Below, in pieces: positions 47,812 to 56,266 of a stretch of 64,000 bases of DNA. Source of the stretch: Rhodospirillales bacterium BBD 1991-14 (lineage in GTDB: Bacteria; Pseudomonadota; Alphaproteobacteria; Kiloniellales; Kiloniellaceae); NCBI GenBank assembly GCA_001657395.1, contig LYSY01000010.1:120169-184168 (forward strand). Direction: 5' to 3'. Position numbers and translations under genes: made by a program. Positions within the stretch are counted from its first letter, which is position 1. The number at the start of each line of letters is the position of its first letter. The notes under the pieces were generated by a model, which was given only the letters and a program-made list of their open reading frames with translations, searched no databases and was not told where the DNA came from.

Positions 47812-48099
47812 GTGGATTACTACGTCTACATCTTGGCGAGCCAGCCTCATGGGACGCTCTACATCGGCGTGACCAACGATCTGGTCCGGCGCGTCTACGA
47901 ACACCGCGAGGGTCTCGCCGACGGCTTCACGAAGCGGCACCGCGTCAAACGCCTCGTCTACTTCGAGCAATATGCCGACGTCGAGCGGGCTCTCCAGAGG
48001 GAGAAGACGCTCAAGCACTGGAAGCGCGATTGGAAGATCGCGCTGATTGAGGACGAGAACCCGCAGTGGATCGATCTTTGGGACGGACTGAGTGGCTGA
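47812..48099 (+). CDS. GIY-YIG nuclease family protein (UPF0213/URI type)
   Basis: The 95-residue protein is a free-standing GIY-YIG domain: YYVYILAS and TLYIGVTNDLVRRVYEHREG hold the GIY and YIG strands and catalytic Arg, and a Lys-rich helix (REKTLKHWKRDWK) and a Glu in LIEDENP follow. A GTG at 47812 is the only start that fits. The gene is closely framed by inverted 30-bp palindromes (A at 47763 and B at 48103), which suggests that gene and repeats form one unit. It follows cysS by 67 bases. Confidence 0.85.
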   Translation: MDYYVYILASQPHGTLYIGVTNDLVRRVYEHREGLADGFTKRHRVKRLVYFEQYADVERALQREKTLKHWKRDWKIALIEDENPQWIDLWDGLSG

Positions 48100-48102
48100 T
48101 GG

Positions 48103-48132
48103 ATGGACCCGCGGATCAAGTCCGCGGGTGAC
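48103..48132 (-). repeat. 30-bp palindromic element B (reverse)
   Basis: Its reverse complement fits GTCA-N8-CTTGA-N8-TCCAT. The inner arms are a nine-base perfect palindrome around TCAAG. It starts three bases after the GIY-YIG stop. Arm sequences differ from element A while the fixed positions are conserved. Confidence 0.85.
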
Positions 48133-48232
48133 AGGCCTTAGCGGATCCATTGCGCAGGCATGGTGAGCACAGCGAGCCTAGCCGAGGCTGAGTGTGGGGG
48201 ACGCGCTGTCGCACCCAGTCGACCGCTCCAGC

Positions 48233-48694
48233 CTACTCCACAGGGTCTGGATCCGGCATACGGTCCATCAGTTCGAAGGCAAGAGCCGCGCAGATCCCGG
48301 CTAGAATGGTGACGGGCAAATGCAACAAAGAAGCGCCGCCCGCAAACAGAAAACTGAACCCGATTGCGAAGAGGTGCGGGAAGTCTGCCGGTTCTGACCC
48401 AAAGAGCGTCGAAGCCACCACCAGTAAGTAGAAGCCAAGCCCAAACAGAAAATGCGCGCCGAGTACAACGGTGACACCCAACACCACTGCGCGTGGCGGT
48501 AGGGCTATGCTTCGTGCCCGCCAGTCGCGCCAATACACAACGGCAAATGAGAGACCCGCTGAAAATGCGGCAACGATCGAGAGCCCTAGTCTTCCCGCGG
48601 GAAAAGACTCCAGGTTGAAGAAGGTCGTCACTCCGGCGGTTGCACCGAATATGGCTACGCCTAGGAGAAGCCGTGTAGAGCGAAGGCGCAGCAC
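48233..48694 (-). CDS. Hypothetical four-helix membrane protein
   Basis: The 153-residue protein has about four hydrophobic helices: 8-25, 35-55, 67-95 and 108-140. I do not recognise the family. Its composition is somewhat less GC-rich than the flanking genes. It ends in an acidic MPDPDPVE tail and lies five bases after the gor stop, so it may be read from the same transcript. Confidence 0.5.
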   Translation of the reverse strand: MLRLRSTRLLLGVAIFGATAGVTTFFNLESFPAGRLGLSIVAAFSAGLSFAVVYWRDWRARSIALPPRAVVLGVTVVLGAHFLFGLGFYLLVVASTLFGSEPADFPHLFAIGFSFLFAGGASLLHLPVTILAGICAALAFELMDRMPDPDPVE

Positions 48695-48699
48695 CGGCC

Positions 48700-50076
48700 C
48701 TACTCCGCCGCCTTGGCCTCCGGCTCGGGGAGGGGTTCGCGCATGGTGACGAACTCTTCCGCCGCCGTCGGGTGGATGCCGACGGTGGCGTCGAAGATCT
48801 GCTTGGTGGCGCCGGCCTTGATGGCGACGGCCATGCCCTGGACGATCTCGGGCGCGTCGAGGCCGACCATGTGGACGCCCACCACCTTCTGCCCGGCGCG
48901 CTCGACGATGAGCTTCATCATGGTCTTCTCGTCGCGGCCCGAGAGGGTGTGCTTGAGGGGGCGGAAGGTGGAGCGGTAGAGATCGAGGGCGCCGTACTTC
49001 TCCCGCGCCTCGAGTTCGGTCAGCCCGACGGTGGAGACCGGCGGGTGGCTGAAGACCGCCGAGGGCACGTCGGCGTGATCCATGGCGCGGGGCCTGCCGC
49101 GGTAGACCGTGTCGACGAAGGCCATGGCCTCCTGGATCGCCACGGGCGTGAGCGCGATGCGGTCGGTCACGTCGCCCACGGCATAGATGTTGTCCGCCGT
49201 GGTGCGGGAGTAGGCATCGACCTTGATGGCGCCCTTCTCGTTCAGTTCGACGCCCGCCACCTCCAGCCCCAGGTTCTCGACGTTGGGCTTGCGTCCGGTG
49301 GCGGCCATCAGGAGGTCGGTCTCCAGTGTGGAGCCGTCGGAGAGGTGCAGCAGCAGGTCCGTCTCGCGCTTCTCGACCCGGTCGATGATGGTCTCGACGA
49401 TGATGTCGATGCCCTTCTTCACCATCTCCGCGGCCAGGGTGTTGCGCACGTCGTCGTCGAAGCCGCGCAGGATCTGCGGGCCGCGGTACATCTGGGTGAC
49501 CTTGCTGCCGAGGCCGTTGAAGATGCCGGCGAACTCCACCGCGATGTAGCCCCCGCCGGCAATCACCACCCGCCTGGGCAGGTCTTCCAGATGAAAGGCC
49601 TCGTTCGAGGAGATGCCGTGCTCCCAGCCCGGCTCCATGGGAAAGGAAGGCGTGCCGCCGGTGGCGATCAGGATGGTCTCAGCTGAAAAGACCCGGTCGC
49701 CGACCTCCACCCGGTGGGCGTCCAGCAGGCGGGCGTGGCCGGTATGGATCTCGACCCCGGCGGTGTTGAGCAGCTTCTTGTAGATGCCCTCCAGCCGGTC
49801 GATCTCCTTGTCCTTGTTGGCGATGAGCGCGGCCCAGTCGAAGGTCGGTTCGGGGACCGTCCAGCCGAAGCCGGCGGCGTCTTCGAAGTCCTCATGGAAG
49901 TGGCTGGCATAGGACAGCAGCTTTTTGGGTACGCAGCCGCGGATCACGCAGGTGCCGCCGTAGCGGTAGGATTCGGCGATGCCGACACGCGCGCCGGTTG
50001 CAGCCGCCATACGGGCGCCCCTGACGCCACCGGACCCGCCGCCGATAACAAAAAGGTCATAGTCGTATCCGGTCAT
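48700..50076 (-). CDS. gor: Glutathione-disulfide reductase
   Basis: The 458-residue flavoenzyme reduces oxidised glutathione with NADPH. It has the FAD-binding VIGGGSGGVRGARMAA at 10-25, the redox pair Cys43/Cys48 in GGTCVIRGCVPKK, the NAD(P) GGGYIAVEFAGI motif, and the C-terminal HPTAAEEF with the catalytic His-Glu. AAGGATC before ATG 50076 fixes the start. Together with GFA and Grx4 it belongs to the glutathione theme of this region. Confidence 0.95.
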   Translation of the reverse strand: MTGYDYDLFVIGGGSGGVRGARMAAATGARVGIAESYRYGGTCVIRGCVPKKLLSYASHFHEDFEDAAGFGWTVPEPTFDWAALIANKDKEIDRLEGIYKKLLNTAGVEIHTGHARLLDAHRVEVGDRVFSAETILIATGGTPSFPMEPGWEHGISSNEAFHLEDLPRRVVIAGGGYIAVEFAGIFNGLGSKVTQMYRGPQILRGFDDDVRNTLAAEMVKKGIDIIVETIIDRVEKRETDLLLHLSDGSTLETDLLMAATGRKPNVENLGLEVAGVELNEKGAIKVDAYSRTTADNIYAVGDVTDRIALTPVAIQEAMAFVDTVYRGRPRAMDHADVPSAVFSHPPVSTVGLTELEAREKYGALDLYRSTFRPLKHTLSGRDEKTMMKLIVERAGQKVVGVHMVGLDAPEIVQGMAVAIKAGATKQIFDATVGIHPTAAEEFVTMREPLPEPEAKAAE

Positions 50077-50307
50077 GTCTGATCCTTCGAAACGGGCGGA
50101 ATTTGTGGCGGTATGATTAAAGTCCAATCTAGGCAGGCGTTTACGGGCCCGCAAGGCTTCGGCAGGAAGGCCCGGAGGACGTCCGGCGCCGGAGGCCGGG
50201 GAGTTGCGTGATGTGGATCATCGCGCCAAGATGCTGTTACATAAGCAACAAAAGAAACAAGAAAACACAAGAAACCACTTTGAGGGGTAGACATTCGGAG
50301 TTGAACG

Positions 50308-51540
50308 ATGCTGTTCCAGAAGTTGATGCAGAAGGTCGTCGAGAAAGGCAATCTGCGCATCATCGACGCAAGGGGGCGGACCTTTGACTGTGGCGACGGC
50401 AGCGGCCGCCGCTGCACCATGCGCCTCCACAAACGCCTTCTCGACTACAAACTCGTCCTCAATCCACCGCTCTATCTGGCTGAAGCCTACATGGAAGGCG
50501 ACATCACCCTCGATGAAGGCACCCTGCGTGACTTCATCGCAACGATGGCGCGTAACTATGAGCAGTTGGAGAACAACAGGCTGGTCTCGCTGGGCTTTGC
50601 CCTGGGCCGCCACACGCGGCGCTTTAAACAGTACAATCCCATCGGCAAGGCGCAGCGGAACGTCGCCCACCACTACGATCTCTCGGGCGAGCTTTACGAT
50701 CTCTTCCTCGATGCCGACCGCCAGTACTCCTGCGCCTATTTCCGCACCGGCGAGGAGAGCCTGGAGCAGGCCCAGTCGGACAAGAAGCTCCATCTCGCCG
50801 CCAAGCTCTATCTCAACCGCCCAGGCCTGAAGCTGCTGGACATCGGCTCCGGCTGGGGCGGCCTCGGCCTCTATCTGGCCCACGCGGGCGGCTGCGAGGT
50901 GACGGGCGTCACCCTCAGCACCGAGCAGCACAAGCTCAGCCAGGAGCGGGCGCGCGAGGCGGGGCTGGAAGACCGCGTCCGGTTTCACCTGCGTGACTAT
51001 CGCGAGGACGCCAACCGCTACGACCGCATCGTCTCGGTCGGCATGTTCGAGCATGTCGGCAAGAAGAACTATCACGAGTTCTTCCGCAAGGTGAGCGACC
51101 TGCTGGCCGACGACGGCGTCTTCGTGCTGCACTCGGTGGGCCGGGTGAACGATCCGGGCCCGGTGAACCCCTTCATCCGCAAGTACATCTTCCCGGGCAC
51201 GGACGTGCCGACCCTGGGCGAGGTGCTGCCGGTGATCGAGGACTGTATGCTGACGGTCACCGACGTGGAGGTGCTGCGGCTCCACTATGCCGAGACGCTG
51301 CGTCACTGGGAGCAGCGCTTCCAGGCCAACCGCGACAAGGTGGCCGAGCTCTACGACGAGCGCTTCTGCCGCATGTGGGAAGCCTACCTGATCGGCTGCG
51401 AAATGGGCTTCCGCCACCAGGGCCTCATGGTGTTTCAGATCCAGATCACCAAGAACGTCTCGGCGGTACCGCAGACCCGCGACTACATCTACGAGTGGGA
51501 ACACGGCCACGCCGGAAGCGCCAGCCAGGCAGCGGAGTAG
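50308..51540 (+). CDS. cfa: Cyclopropane-fatty-acyl-phospholipid synthase
   Basis: The 410-residue enzyme adds a methylene from SAM across double bonds of membrane phospholipids. The SAM motif LLDIGSGWGGLGLYL lies at 176-190, with VGMFEHVGKKNY around 253 and a Cys in YSCAYFRTGEE (Cys142). The N-terminal lipid-binding domain includes LAEAYMEGDITL. It is usually induced at stationary phase or by acid. The upstream 230 bases to gor include an AT-rich stretch that may hold its promoter. A terminator follows at 51565. Confidence 0.94.
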   Translation: MLFQKLMQKVVEKGNLRIIDARGRTFDCGDGSGRRCTMRLHKRLLDYKLVLNPPLYLAEAYMEGDITLDEGTLRDFIATMARNYEQLENNRLVSLGFALGRHTRRFKQYNPIGKAQRNVAHHYDLSGELYDLFLDADRQYSCAYFRTGEESLEQAQSDKKLHLAAKLYLNRPGLKLLDIGSGWGGLGLYLAHAGGCEVTGVTLSTEQHKLSQERAREAGLEDRVRFHLRDYREDANRYDRIVSVGMFEHVGKKNYHEFFRKVSDLLADDGVFVLHSVGRVNDPGPVNPFIRKYIFPGTDVPTLGEVLPVIEDCMLTVTDVEVLRLHYAETLRHWEQRFQANRDKVAELYDERFCRMWEAYLIGCEMGFRHQGLMVFQIQITKNVSAVPQTRDYIYEWEHGHAGSASQAAE

Positions 51541-51564
51541 AGCCTGCCATCGCGAAATGCGGAC

Positions 51565-51593
51565 GGGGCCGGCCCCCCCAATGGACCGGCCCC
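51565..51593 (+). terminator. Hairpin terminator after cfa
   Basis: GGGGCCGG pairs with CCGGCCCC, and TTCAGCTTCTCC follows. The T-run is short, so the call is moderate. Confidence 0.6.
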
Positions 51594-51608
51594 TTCAGCT
51601 TCTCCACT

Positions 51609-51638
51609 GTCACGTCAGGGCTTGTCCCGAGGGTCCAT
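51609..51638 (+). repeat. 30-bp element C (forward)
   Basis: It fits GTCA-N8-CTTGT-N8-TCCAT, the same length and fixed positions as elements A and B. The inner arms pair only partly. It is the left half of an inverted pair with element D. Confidence 0.75.
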
Positions 51639-51688
51639 GGCACCGCGGCAAGAGCCTTGGCTGCATGGCTTCGGGTTTGGCCTCTCCT

Positions 51689-51718
51689 ATGGATGCTCGG
51701 GACAAGCCCAAGCATGAC
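51689..51718 (-). repeat. 30-bp element D (reverse)
   Basis: Its reverse complement fits GTCA-N8-CTTGT-N8-TCCAT. C and D enclose only 50 bases with no gene, unlike A and B. It lies twelve bases before the gabD stop, in the convergent cfa/gabD gap, where the pair could also act as a terminator. Confidence 0.75.
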
Positions 51719-51729
51719 GGGTAACTCGG

Positions 51730-53217
51730 CTACACCCCGCCCATGCAGAGGTACTTGGTTTCCAGGAATTCCTCGATGCCGTACTTGGAGCCCTCACGGC
51801 CGATGCCGGACTCCTTGACGCCGCCGAAGGGCGCGACCTCGGTGGAGATAAGGCCGGTGTTGATGCCCACCATGCCGCTCTCCAGACCCTCGCTGACCCG
51901 CCAGATGCGCCCGATGTCGCGGGCGTAGAAATAGGCCGCCAGGCCGAACTCGGTGTCGTTGGCGAGCGCCAGGCCTTCCTCCTCGGTCTTGAAGCGGAAC
52001 AGCGGCGCCACAGGACCGAAGGTTTCCTCCCGCGTCACCTTCATGTCGGTGGTGACATCGGTCAGAACCGTGGGCTGATAGAAGGTGCCGCCGCGTTCGT
52101 GCCGCGCACCGCCGATGACCACCTTGGCGCCCTTCGCCGTGGCGTCGGCGACGTGCTCTTCAACCTTCTCCAGCGCCGCCTGGTCGATCAGCGGGCCCTG
52201 GCTGACGCCGTCCTCCTGGCCCGGGCCCACCTTCAGCGCCTTGACCGCCTCGGTCAGCTTGGCGGCGAAGGCATCGTAGACTCCGTCCTGCACCAGAATG
52301 CGGTTGGCACAGACGCAGGTCTGGCCGGTGTTGCGGTACTTGGAGATCATCGCGCCCTCGACGGCCGCGTCCAGGTCGGCGTCGTCGAAGACCAGGAAGG
52401 GCGCATTGCCGCCGAGCTCCATCGACACCTTTTTCACCGTCGAGGCGCATTGCTGGATCAGCAGCTTGCCGACCTCCGTGGAGCCGGTGAAGGACAGCTT
52501 CCGCACGATAGGGCTGGAGGTCATCTCGCCGCCGATCTCCCGGGCCGAGCCTGTGACGATGCTGACGATGCCGGCGGGAATGCCGGCGCGTTCGGCCAAC
52601 TCGGCCAGCGCCAGCGCCGAATAGGGGGTCTGGGTCGCCGGCTTGATGACCACCGGGCAGCCGGCGGCCAGCGCCGGCGCGCACTTGCGGGTGATCATGG
52701 CGTTGGGGAAGTTCCACGGCGTGATCGCCGCGACCACACCGACCGGCTGTTTGACGACCACGATACGCTTGTCCGGCTGGTGCTGGGGAATGGTGTCGCC
52801 GTAGACCCGCTTGGCCTCCTCCGCGAACCACTCGATGAAGCTGGCGCCGTAAACCACCTCGCCGCGGGACTCGGCCAGAGGTTTGCCCTGCTCCAGGGTC
52901 ATGAGCTGGGCCAGGTCTTCCTGGTTTTCCAGGATCAGCTCGAACCAGCGGCGCAGGATGGTGGCGCGCTCCTTGGCCAGCAGGCTGCGCCAGGCCGGCC
53001 AGGCCCGCTCCGCCACCTCGATGGCCCGGCGGGTCTCCGCAGCGCCCATGTTCGGCACCGAACCCAGCACATCGCCCGTCGCCGGATTGGTCACTTCGAT
53101 CACTCCACCGCCGTCGGCATCCGCCCAGCCGCCGTCGATGTAGCACTGCTCGCGGAACAGCTTGGGGTCGGAAAGCCGCGGGGCGGCGGCAGCGACAGGC
53201 TGGGCTTGGGCGGTCAT
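51730..53217 (-). CDS. gabD: NAD(P)-dependent succinate-semialdehyde dehydrogenase
   Basis: The 495-residue aldehyde dehydrogenase has the catalytic Glu in SMELGGNAPFLVFDDAD and the nucleophile Cys in NTGQTCVCANRI. TPWNFPNAMITRK and ATGDVLGSVPNMG are typical of the GabD branch, which oxidises succinate semialdehyde from GABA. A second Cys two residues after the nucleophile (CVC) is a known redox-sensitive feature of the branch. GGAGGA ten bases before ATG 53217 fixes the start; the longer frame to 53445 does not look coding. Confidence 0.88.
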   Translation of the reverse strand: MTAQAQPVAAAAPRLSDPKLFREQCYIDGGWADADGGGVIEVTNPATGDVLGSVPNMGAAETRRAIEVAERAWPAWRSLLAKERATILRRWFELILENQEDLAQLMTLEQGKPLAESRGEVVYGASFIEWFAEEAKRVYGDTIPQHQPDKRIVVVKQPVGVVAAITPWNFPNAMITRKCAPALAAGCPVVIKPATQTPYSALALAELAERAGIPAGIVSIVTGSAREIGGEMTSSPIVRKLSFTGSTEVGKLLIQQCASTVKKVSMELGGNAPFLVFDDADLDAAVEGAMISKYRNTGQTCVCANRILVQDGVYDAFAAKLTEAVKALKVGPGQEDGVSQGPLIDQAALEKVEEHVADATAKGAKVVIGGARHERGGTFYQPTVLTDVTTDMKVTREETFGPVAPLFRFKTEEEGLALANDTEFGLAAYFYARDIGRIWRVSEGLESGMVGINTGLISTEVAPFGGVKESGIGREGSKYGIEEFLETKYLCMGGV

Positions 53218-53457
53218 GGCGGGGGGTTCCTCCAGTCTGGCCGGGTCGATGGCAAAGCCGGGCCCGGCATTGTCAGGGCTTGCCGCGGAGTATAGACCTG
53301 TGGAGAGAAAGAACAATTCCCAGGCGGGACCGTCCGGCCCCGCAAGGGGGACACCGGGGGCCGTTCGGCCCCGCAAGGAGAGCGGCTGGACCGCTCGACC
53401 CTGCAGCGGGCTTCCGCACGGGACGGGAGCTCCTGACGACGACACCGGAGGGGAACG

Positions 53458-53841
53458 ATGACGCCGACGACACCACAGGCCGGCAGCGGGGCTTTGCGCG
53501 GCAAAGCCGGAAGGGCGTCACCGTCCGCTGCCGCGGCAATGGCTTTCGCAGCAACGCTGCTGTGGGCGGGCCCGCAGGGCATGGCTGCGGACCGCTGCGC
53601 CGCCGAAGTGCGCGACCACCTTGCTGACCTGCCGCTGTCGCAGGGCGACGTCAAGAGCGTGCGCATTATGGAGCGGGTGAACATCGCCGACGACTTCGGC
53701 CCGGAAATCTTCGGGGTCGATGCCTGGGTGCGGCTGCACTCCTGCAGTGGGTACCTGGTTCTCAACATGAGCCGAGGCTGCTTCCTGCGCCAGGCCTACA
53801 CCCGTGGCGACTGTCAGGTCGAGGGCTTGTCAAACTACTGA
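53458..53841 (+). CDS. Secreted four-cysteine protein, tandem family copy 1
   Basis: The 127-residue protein has a signal segment (about residues 23-43) after an unusually long n-region; the mature part starts ADRC. The family core is AWVRLHSCSGYLVLNM, then GCFLRQAYTRGDC and the ending GLSNY. All four cysteines (N-terminal C1, SC = C2, GC = C3, GDC = C4) are present. I recognise no known family. GGAGG lies seven bases before the ATG. The next paralogue follows 88 bases later on the same strand. Confidence 0.75.
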   Translation: MTPTTPQAGSGALRGKAGRASPSAAAAMAFAATLLWAGPQGMAADRCAAEVRDHLADLPLSQGDVKSVRIMERVNIADDFGPEIFGVDAWVRLHSCSGYLVLNMSRGCFLRQAYTRGDCQVEGLSNY

Positions 53842-53929
53842 CGCCGCCCTACCTGCACAGAGGTCACTTTCCCGACTGTCGCCGCGTAAACCCCGCTGTC
53901 TTCCCTCCCCGCCGCATGACGAGGCTTCC

Positions 53930-54280
53930 ATGACGCTCCGGCGACGCGCCGCTTTGGCTCTGCTGCTCCCAACCCTTGCCCTCATGCTGGCCCTGATCCT
54001 GGCACCAGCGACGGCCTCTGCGCAGATGACCCAGGCCTGCGCGCCGCAGGCCGAAGAGGCCTTGGAGAACATGCCCTTCGGCGCCGATGCGGTCAGCACA
54101 GTCCGCCTTGAAAGGATGCTCAACCCGGCGGAGCAGGGCCCGGAGTTTCTGGGTGTCCGGGCCTGGGTCCGGCTCAAGTCCTGCAGCGGCTTCCTGATCA
54201 TCGACATGACACGCAGCTGCTTTGTCCGCCAGAGCTACACCCGCGGCGACTGCGCGATCGACGGGGTCACCCGCTACTAA
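53930..54280 (+). CDS. Secreted four-cysteine protein, tandem family copy 2
   Basis: The 116-residue protein has a clear signal peptide (MTLRRRAALALLLPTLALML, then APATASAQ) and cleavage near residue 31. The mature core reads QACAPQAEEALENMPF, AWVRLKSCSGFLIIDM, RSCFVRQSYTRGDC and ends VTRY. All four cysteines are present. A GAGG site precedes ATG 53930. It is the best-preserved copy for the signal peptide. Function unknown. Confidence 0.78.
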   Translation: MTLRRRAALALLLPTLALMLALILAPATASAQMTQACAPQAEEALENMPFGADAVSTVRLERMLNPAEQGPEFLGVRAWVRLKSCSGFLIIDMTRSCFVRQSYTRGDCAIDGVTRY

Positions 54281-54492
54281 GGCACGACTGCACTGGGGGC
54301 CCCGCCGCAGCGAGCACGGATGCACTGGGCCCCCGCCGCACCAGGCCCACCCCCGGCGCCTGCTGGCGGAAGGCATTGGCGTCGATTCGGCCAGGGCGAC
54401 GAAGGCCTTAGTCACCGAGCCGTTACTGGGAATCTGCCGGCCTCACCCTATTTCATGGTGCAAGGATGAATTGGCAAAGGGGTCGAAGCCCG

Positions 54493-54837
54493 ATGATTAA
54501 GACAAACCTCGGTGTCTGGCTTGCTGCACTCGCAGTGGTGACATTTATAGGCGCACAAGACGCCGCAGCCGACAGCCGCGAGGATCGCTTTGAGGCCAAG
54601 GCACGGGAGCATCTGGCAGAGTTGAACATCACGGAAGCGGACATCCGGTCGCTCCAGATCGTCCTGCTTCGACGCAAGGATGACAGGGCGGGCCCGGACA
54701 TCCGTGGTGGCGAGGCCTGGGTCCGCCTCAATGACTGCACCGGCTACGTGGTTGTCGAAATGAACCGCAAGGCCGCCTTCGTCCGCCAGGCCTATACGCG
54801 CGGTGACTGCTCGGTTCCCGGCCTGTCCAACTACTGA
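54493..54837 (+). CDS. Secreted protein, tandem family copy 3 (two-cysteine variant)
   Basis: The 114-residue protein has a signal peptide (about 1-26, IKTNLGVWLAALAVVTFIGA, then QDAAA). The mature core keeps AWVRLNDCTGYVVVEM and RQAYTRGDC, ending GLSNY, but lacks the first cysteine (ADSRED in place of RC) and the third (RKAAF in place of xSCF). The joint loss suggests C1-C3 and C2-C4 disulfides in the family (inference). ATG 54493 is preferred to 54466, which has no spacing to its AAGG. Confidence 0.75.
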   Translation: MIKTNLGVWLAALAVVTFIGAQDAAADSREDRFEAKAREHLAELNITEADIRSLQIVLLRRKDDRAGPDIRGGEAWVRLNDCTGYVVVEMNRKAAFVRQAYTRGDCSVPGLSNY

Positions 54838-55024
54838 CCTGTCGAACCGCCGGACAGCCTTGCGGTGCCTGTTGCCCGACAGCGACCTGGGGCACATTAC
54901 GACAGTTTGATTACACAACAGAGCGCCTGCCCGATCGCACTGCATAGCTGGGTTGCGCGATCTTGGCAGGCCTTCTGCAATCCCCATGTGCAAGGCTCCG
55001 AATTCACCGCACTGGAGCGTTGCC

Positions 55025-55357
55025 ATGAGTCTGCGCGTCCTTTTTCTTGCCGGCCTGTTCAGCTTTGCCGCCGGCACCACCTTGCTCTCCTCGCCGCAAC
55101 AGGCCCATGCGGCCCGCTGCGAAGCCCAGATCAACACGGCGCTGGAACGGATGTCGGTTCCGCAAAGTGATGTGAAGTCCGTCAGGGTCATGCGCCGCAG
55201 CAAGGGAGCCAAGTCCGGATCGAACTACACCTACGATGCCTGGGTGCGGCTGAATTCCTGCAGCGGCTACTTCATGGTGCAGATGACCAAGAGCTGCATG
55301 GTTATGGACAGCTACACCACCGGCGACTGCGACTTTTCCGGCATGACCAACTACTGA
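55025..55357 (+). CDS. Secreted four-cysteine protein, tandem family copy 4
   Basis: The 110-residue protein has a signal peptide (MSLRVLFLAGLFSFAAGTT, then SPQQAHA) and mature start ARCEAQ. The core AWVRLNSCSGYFMVQM, KSCMVMDSYTTGDC and GMTNY keeps all four cysteines. It lacks the RQ before the final YT, having MD instead. GGAG precedes ATG 55025. It is followed by the convergent histidine kinase. Confidence 0.78.
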   Translation: MSLRVLFLAGLFSFAAGTTLLSSPQQAHAARCEAQINTALERMSVPQSDVKSVRVMRRSKGAKSGSNYTYDAWVRLNSCSGYFMVQMTKSCMVMDSYTTGDCDFSGMTNY

Positions 55358-55390
55358 AGCCAGCATCGGGAGCGGCGCGGAGGCTTCAGG

Positions 55391-56254
55391 TCATGCCAGC
55401 TTCCGCGCACCCGCCGTAGAGCGCCGTCCGGCCGGCAGGATAACGGTCACCTTGGTCCCGGAACCCAGCTTGGAGGTCAGGTCAAGGCTGCCCTGGTGCA
55501 TCTCGATGAAGCGGCGCGCCAGGGTCAACCCCAGCCCGGCCCCCTCGTAGGCGCGCTGCAGCCCGCGGTCGGCCTGGCCGAAGGCTTCCATGCAGGTGGC
55601 AATCTCCGCTTCGGCGATACCGATTCCGTTGTCTTCCACCGTGATGGTGGCCTTGCCGTCATCGCTCAACAACAGGCTGAAGACGATCCGGCCGTCGGCC
55701 GGGGTGAACTTCCTGGCGTTGGCGAGGAGATGGCTGACCGCCAGCCGGATCAGACGCCGGTCGCCGCGGTAGCACGCCTCCGCGGGCGGGACATAGGCGA
55801 CGACGTCGTGCCCGCTGTGCCGGCAGCGTTCCTTCAAGTCGTTGGCCAGCCCGCGGCAGAGCCCGGTGAGATCGAAGTCGTCTTCCTCCAGCCTTGCCTC
55901 GTCGGTATCGAGGCGTGAGAACTCGAGCACGTCCGAGACCGTGCCGAACAGGCGCTCGCCGCTTTCGCGGATGTCCTTGGCGTAGCTCACGTAGGACTCG
56001 CTGCCGAGCGGGCCCAGCAATTGCTGCTCCATGATCTCCGAAAAGCCGACGATGGCGTTGAGGGGTGTTCGCAGCTCGTGGCTCATGTTGGCGAGAAACT
56101 CGGACTTGGTCCGGTTCGCACTCTCCGCCTCCACCTTGGCGCGGCGCAGCTCGCGCTCGCGGGCCATCAGCCGGCGCTCGGCTTTCACGCGGCGGTCGAT
56201 GTCGCGGATCATCAGAATGAAGATGCGCCGGGTCTCTTCGACCAGTTCGCTCAC
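55391..56254 (-). pseudogene. Histidine kinase module, 3-prime part of the interrupted CHASE2 sensor gene
   Basis: The 287 codons carry PAS remnants (IFILMIRDID), a coiled segment, the H-box SHELRTPLNAIVGFSEI with His59, the N-box LLANARKFT, and the G1 and G2 boxes (VEDNGIGI, GAGLGLTLA). These form a complete transmitter domain. The possible GTG start at 56254 is in the same frame as the upstream CHASE2 reading frame, from which it is separated by a single TAA and four codons. It could be made from that GTG as a soluble kinase, or the whole may be a disrupted gene. Confidence 0.75.
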
Positions 56255-56266
56255 GGCGAGGTCGGC

